From the NCBI GenBank assembly GCA_947383645.1, contig CANDEH010000054.1, positions 1 to 15,782 of the forward strand: 15,782 bases of DNA. The letters are read 5' to 3'. Shown here in pieces: positions 13,510 through 15,782 of the stretch. Source of the DNA: an uncultured Clostridia bacterium (lineage in GTDB: Bacteria > Bacillota > Clostridia > Oscillospirales > Oscillospiraceae). Positions within the stretch are counted from its first letter, which is position 1, and the number at the start of each line of letters is the position of its first letter. A program made the translations under genes and the position numbers. The notes under the pieces were generated by a model, which was not told the DNA's origin, did not search any database, and saw nothing but the letters and a program-made list of their open reading frames with translations.

Positions 13510-14342
13510 ACGTGGTTGAAGATGTGCTCCTCGCAGAAGCAGTGGTAGCCGGCGCAGCGGGAGCAGTAGCGGAAGGACATGTTGGGGTACTCCGCGTCGG
13601 TCTTGCCGCAGACGGCGCAGCGGTGGTTGTAGGACTTGGGGGCCTGGCTGGCCTTTACCGTCTGGCGGAAGCGGATGGCCTGCCTGCTGGTGCGGGAGCG
13701 CTCCCGCCGGGCCTTCTGGCTGAAGTAGGGGTAGAAGAAGACCACGAAGTTCAAAAGGGCGATGATGGGGGAGAGCACGTTGCCCCAGTCCCGCCGGCCC
13801 ACGGCGCTGAGAATGTTGTAGGCCAGCAGCAGGAGGTCCGCCCAGGCCACCCACTTCATCTTCACCGGGATGATGAAGAAAAGGCGGATGACGGTCTCCG
13901 GGATCAGCACCGCGCAGGCCAGGAACATGGCCAGGTTCACGTAGTGGGTGCCCATGCCGTAGTCCCAGCCGCCGGCGAAGTAGAGAACCAGGGAGGCCAG
14001 GATGGTCAGCACCGTGCCGCTGAGGTAGTAGACGGTGAACTTGGGCGTGCCCCAGTAGTCCTCCAGGATGCCGCCGATCCAGTAGTAGAAGTAGAGGAAG
14101 AGGGCGAAGTTGATGACATCCCAGGAGGGGGGCAGAAAGATGAAGGTAATCAGCCGCCACACCTCGCCGTGCAGAACCGCCGCCGAGGAGTAGGCCAGCA
14201 GGGCGTAGGCCCCGCCGTTGGTCACCAGGTTCAGCGCGTAGAAGATGACGGAGCCGATGACGATGTAGCGCATGAGGTTGGGAATGCCCCAGTAGGGGTG
14301 CCGCGCGCAGAAGCGGTCCAGGGAGTCGTAGAGCTTTCTCAA
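13491..14342 (-). CDS. rhomboid-like membrane protein with zinc-ribbon tail
   Basis: A 283-aa protein with about six membrane segments (roughly 26-50, 72-95, 103-124, 130-149, 152-176, 188-206), a basic linker, and a cytosolic metal-binding tail. The rhomboid-type HGEVWRLITF block is at 58-67. However, the protease GxSG serine motif is missing; the equivalent region reads GTHYVNLAMF (131-140). No catalytic histidine is visible in the last segment. The tail holds Cys242, 245, 260, 263, 268 and 270 with His267, 273, 277 and 279, enough for one or two zinc sites. It is therefore probably a non-proteolytic rhomboid-family member. The start is a TTG at 14342 with a strong AAGGAGG eight bases upstream; the first ATG (codon 24) has no such site. 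Role unknown; it may bind or sort membrane proteins. Confidence 0.75.
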   Translation of the reverse strand: MRKLYDSLDRFCARHPYWGIPNLMRYIVIGSVIFYALNLVTNGGAYALLAYSSAAVLHGEVWRLITFIFLPPSWDVINFALFLYFYYWIGGILEDYWGTPKFTVYYLSGTVLTILASLVLYFAGGWDYGMGTHYVNLAMFLACAVLIPETVIRLFFIIPVKMKWVAWADLLLLAYNILSAVGRRDWGNVLSPIIALLNFVVFFYPYFSQKARRERSRTSRQAIRFRQTVKASQAPKSYNHRCAVCGKTDAEYPNMSFRYCSRCAGYHCFCEEHIFNHVHFTEE

Positions 14343-14461
14343 AGGTATGTCCTCCTTGCAGGTGGGTTTCTTATCTTTTCAGTTTACCCGAAACCGGTGG
14401 GGAAATTATCACGAAAGTGTAAATTATCTCCTGTTTTGGGGGATGGGGCGGGCTGTTTGCG

Positions 14462-15331
14462 TCAGTCGGGGCAGATCATTCCGTTGACAAAGCGCATGTT
14501 GTCGGAGGCCAGAACCTTTCGGACGTACTTCCACTTGGTGCCCCGCGGCTTCTTGTAGAATTGCAGGAAGTACAGCAGGATGTCGTAGAGCGCCGCCCAA
14601 TCCCCCTCCCGGCCCTCCTCCGGGAGATAGCGGTGGACGTAGCCGCTCTGGGAGGTGCGGGCGTCAAAGTAGAGGTCGTAGCCGCCCTCCCGGGAATCGC
14701 ACTGCATGATGGTGGCCCCCTGGCAGCGGAGGAGCAGCCGGGTGAATTCCCCGGCCCGGGCCTTCGTCAGGAGATCTTGCAGGATGTCCGGGTAGCTGTC
14801 CCGGCCCTTTGTCCCGATGTTTTGAGAGAAGCGGCTCCCGTCCGGGCGCCAGGCGAAGAGCTGCGCGGGGCGGGAGGGGATGTATTTCAGGGGGGTGAAG
14901 CCGGCGGTGTCAATGGAGAGTACGGTGGCTTCCGCCACCTGGAAGTTGTAGAGGTAGGTATAGGGCTGCTCCTCCGCGATGTAGTCGCTGGCGCCGTCGG
15001 TCACGTGCTGGAACTGCTCCAGCGCCAGGGCCTCCGCCTTCAGCTCCCGGGCGTACTTCACCGGGATGACCCAGCAGACGAACTGGTTGGACTGGCCCGG
15101 GTCTACGCCGTGGGCGGCCAGGCTCAGCAGGGGGTTGGAGCTGATGCCCGTGTACCACAGGTTGTCCCGGAGGACCGGCGACAGCCTGCGGGCAAAGGAG
15201 TGCTCCGGCTCGTGGCGCAGATCATCGCCGTTGAGGCGGGTGTAGCGCCAGATCAGGTCCTCCCTCGCCTTTTTCAGGGATGTTTTGCACCGGTAGTTTT
15301 TCAGCTCCTCGGGGTCTGTCATATACCACAT
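14462..15331 (-). CDS. hypothetical 289-aa protein
   Basis: I do not recognise this protein. It is soluble, without signal peptide or membrane segment, and rich in Tyr, Arg and Leu, with several Trp residues. Features seen are a basic start (KTSLKKAREDLIWRYTRL), SSNPLLSLAAHGVDPGQSNQ in the first third, and a C-terminal LYDILLYFLQFYKKPRGTKW block. Codon use matches the other chromosomal genes. The ATG at 15331 has GGAGG eight bases upstream and lies 22 bases after the stop of the DUF2461-family gene, so the two probably form an operon. An in-frame ATG at 15388 would overlap the upstream gene and lacks a site. It is followed by a 119-base spacer and then the rhomboid-like gene on the same strand. 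Confidence 0.7.
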   Translation of the reverse strand: MWYMTDPEELKNYRCKTSLKKAREDLIWRYTRLNGDDLRHEPEHSFARRLSPVLRDNLWYTGISSNPLLSLAAHGVDPGQSNQFVCWVIPVKYARELKAEALALEQFQHVTDGASDYIAEEQPYTYLYNFQVAEATVLSIDTAGFTPLKYIPSRPAQLFAWRPDGSRFSQNIGTKGRDSYPDILQDLLTKARAGEFTRLLLRCQGATIMQCDSREGGYDLYFDARTSQSGYVHRYLPEEGREGDWAALYDILLYFLQFYKKPRGTKWKYVRKVLASDNMRFVNGMICPD

Positions 15332-15353
15332 AACGGCGGCCTCCGGTTCCAAA

Positions 15354-15782
15354 TTACTCCTGGGTGCACAGGGCGGCGAAGCGCTCATAGTAGGGCGTCA
15401 GGAAGTCGAAGCCCCTCTCGATCCGCTCCGCCAGGGCGGGGGTGAAGACGGTGTCGTCGTAGGGGCGGTCGCAGCAGAGGCTCAGGCTCTTGCGGCTGAT
15501 CCAGGGCTCCAGAATCTTGGAGGGGGCGGGCTTTTTCCGGGCGTACTCCTCTCCCTCCAGATGGAAATCCTCCTGCCGCTGGAGCTTTCGGGCCAGGGCC
15601 TCCATGGGCCGGGGGTTGGCGGCGGTCTCCCGGCGGAAGCGCTCCATGGTCTGGGCGGTGGCGCTGTAGAAGCCCATGCCGTAGGAGTAGATCTCCGGGG
15701 AGATCTCAAAGTAGAACACCGGACGGCAGGTCCACGCCTCGCTCTCCGTCCGCAGGGAGAGCCACAGGTGGTCCTTGTAGGG
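15354..15782 (-). CDS. DUF2461 (TIGR02453) family protein, partial
   Basis: Only the last 142 residues are in the window; the 5' end lies beyond the right edge and the frame is open to the last base. The segment YKDHLWLSLR, then VFYFEISPE and YGMGFYSATAQTMERFR, is the characteristic core of the DUF2461 family, which has no firmly established biochemical role. Family members are usually about 210-230 aa, so roughly a third is missing because of the window edge, not because of damage. The stop is 22 bases before the start of the 289-aa gene, pointing to one transcript. Confidence 0.85.
   Translation of the reverse strand, partial: PYKDHLWLSLRTESEAWTCRPVFYFEISPEIYSYGMGFYSATAQTMERFRRETAANPRPMEALARKLQRQEDFHLEGEEYARKKPAPSKILEPWISRKSLSLCCDRPYDDTVFTPALAERIERGFDFLTPYYERFAALCTQE

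Noticed and set aside
1..15782. tRNA, rRNA, CRISPR, IS element or phage attachment site
   Set aside because: No T-loop-like motif, spaced direct repeat array, transposase frame or integrase was seen anywhere in the window.

Overview
This GC-rich window looks like a chromosome segment from a Clostridia member, most plausibly a gut Oscillospiraceae-type organism (Flavonifractor/Oscillibacter-like). The basis is purine-rich Shine-Dalgarno sites (AAGGAGG), sigma-A type promoters, codons strongly biased to G/C, anaerobic metabolism genes and frequent long hairpins between genes. The lineage is an inference; no marker gene is present. No rRNA, tRNA, CRISPR array, transposase or phage gene was seen.

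Left part (1-4600): a RecQ helicase gene on the plus strand with its own promoter. It is followed by an unusual 840-bp gene-free stretch. That stretch holds an orphan promoter preceded by four 11-bp-spaced TTCACA-like half-sites, a possible ~180-nt structured RNA, and a dense array of about a dozen hairpins. The array ends in a 19-bp hairpin shared with the end of a class I/II aminotransferase gene on the minus strand.

Middle (4572-10121): an NhaC-family Na+/H+ antiporter gene on the plus strand sits behind a good promoter and a ~310-nt structured leader. It converges, through a perfect 17-bp bidirectional terminator, with a compact minus-strand operon cooS-cooF-FAD/NAD(P) oxidoreductase. That trio is a known layout in which electrons from a carbon monoxide dehydrogenase (CODH)-type enzyme pass through a polyferredoxin to a flavin NAD(P) reductase. 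The CooS here keeps every metal-cluster ligand I can place. However, it appears to have lost the catalytic second-sphere residues of true CODHs: Lys563 to Gln, His93 to Tyr, and the rest of the histidine proton tunnel. No acsB or cooC is present. This is the most interesting object in the window and may not be a CO oxidiser.

Right part (10122-15782, all minus strand): an AT-rich orphan gene, a small membrane protein, an orphan oligopeptide-type ABC substrate-binding lipoprotein, a ~530-bp gap, a rhomboid-like membrane protein lacking the protease residues but carrying a C-terminal zinc-ribbon-like tail, an unrecognised 289-aa protein, and the 3' part of a DUF2461-family gene cut by the window edge.
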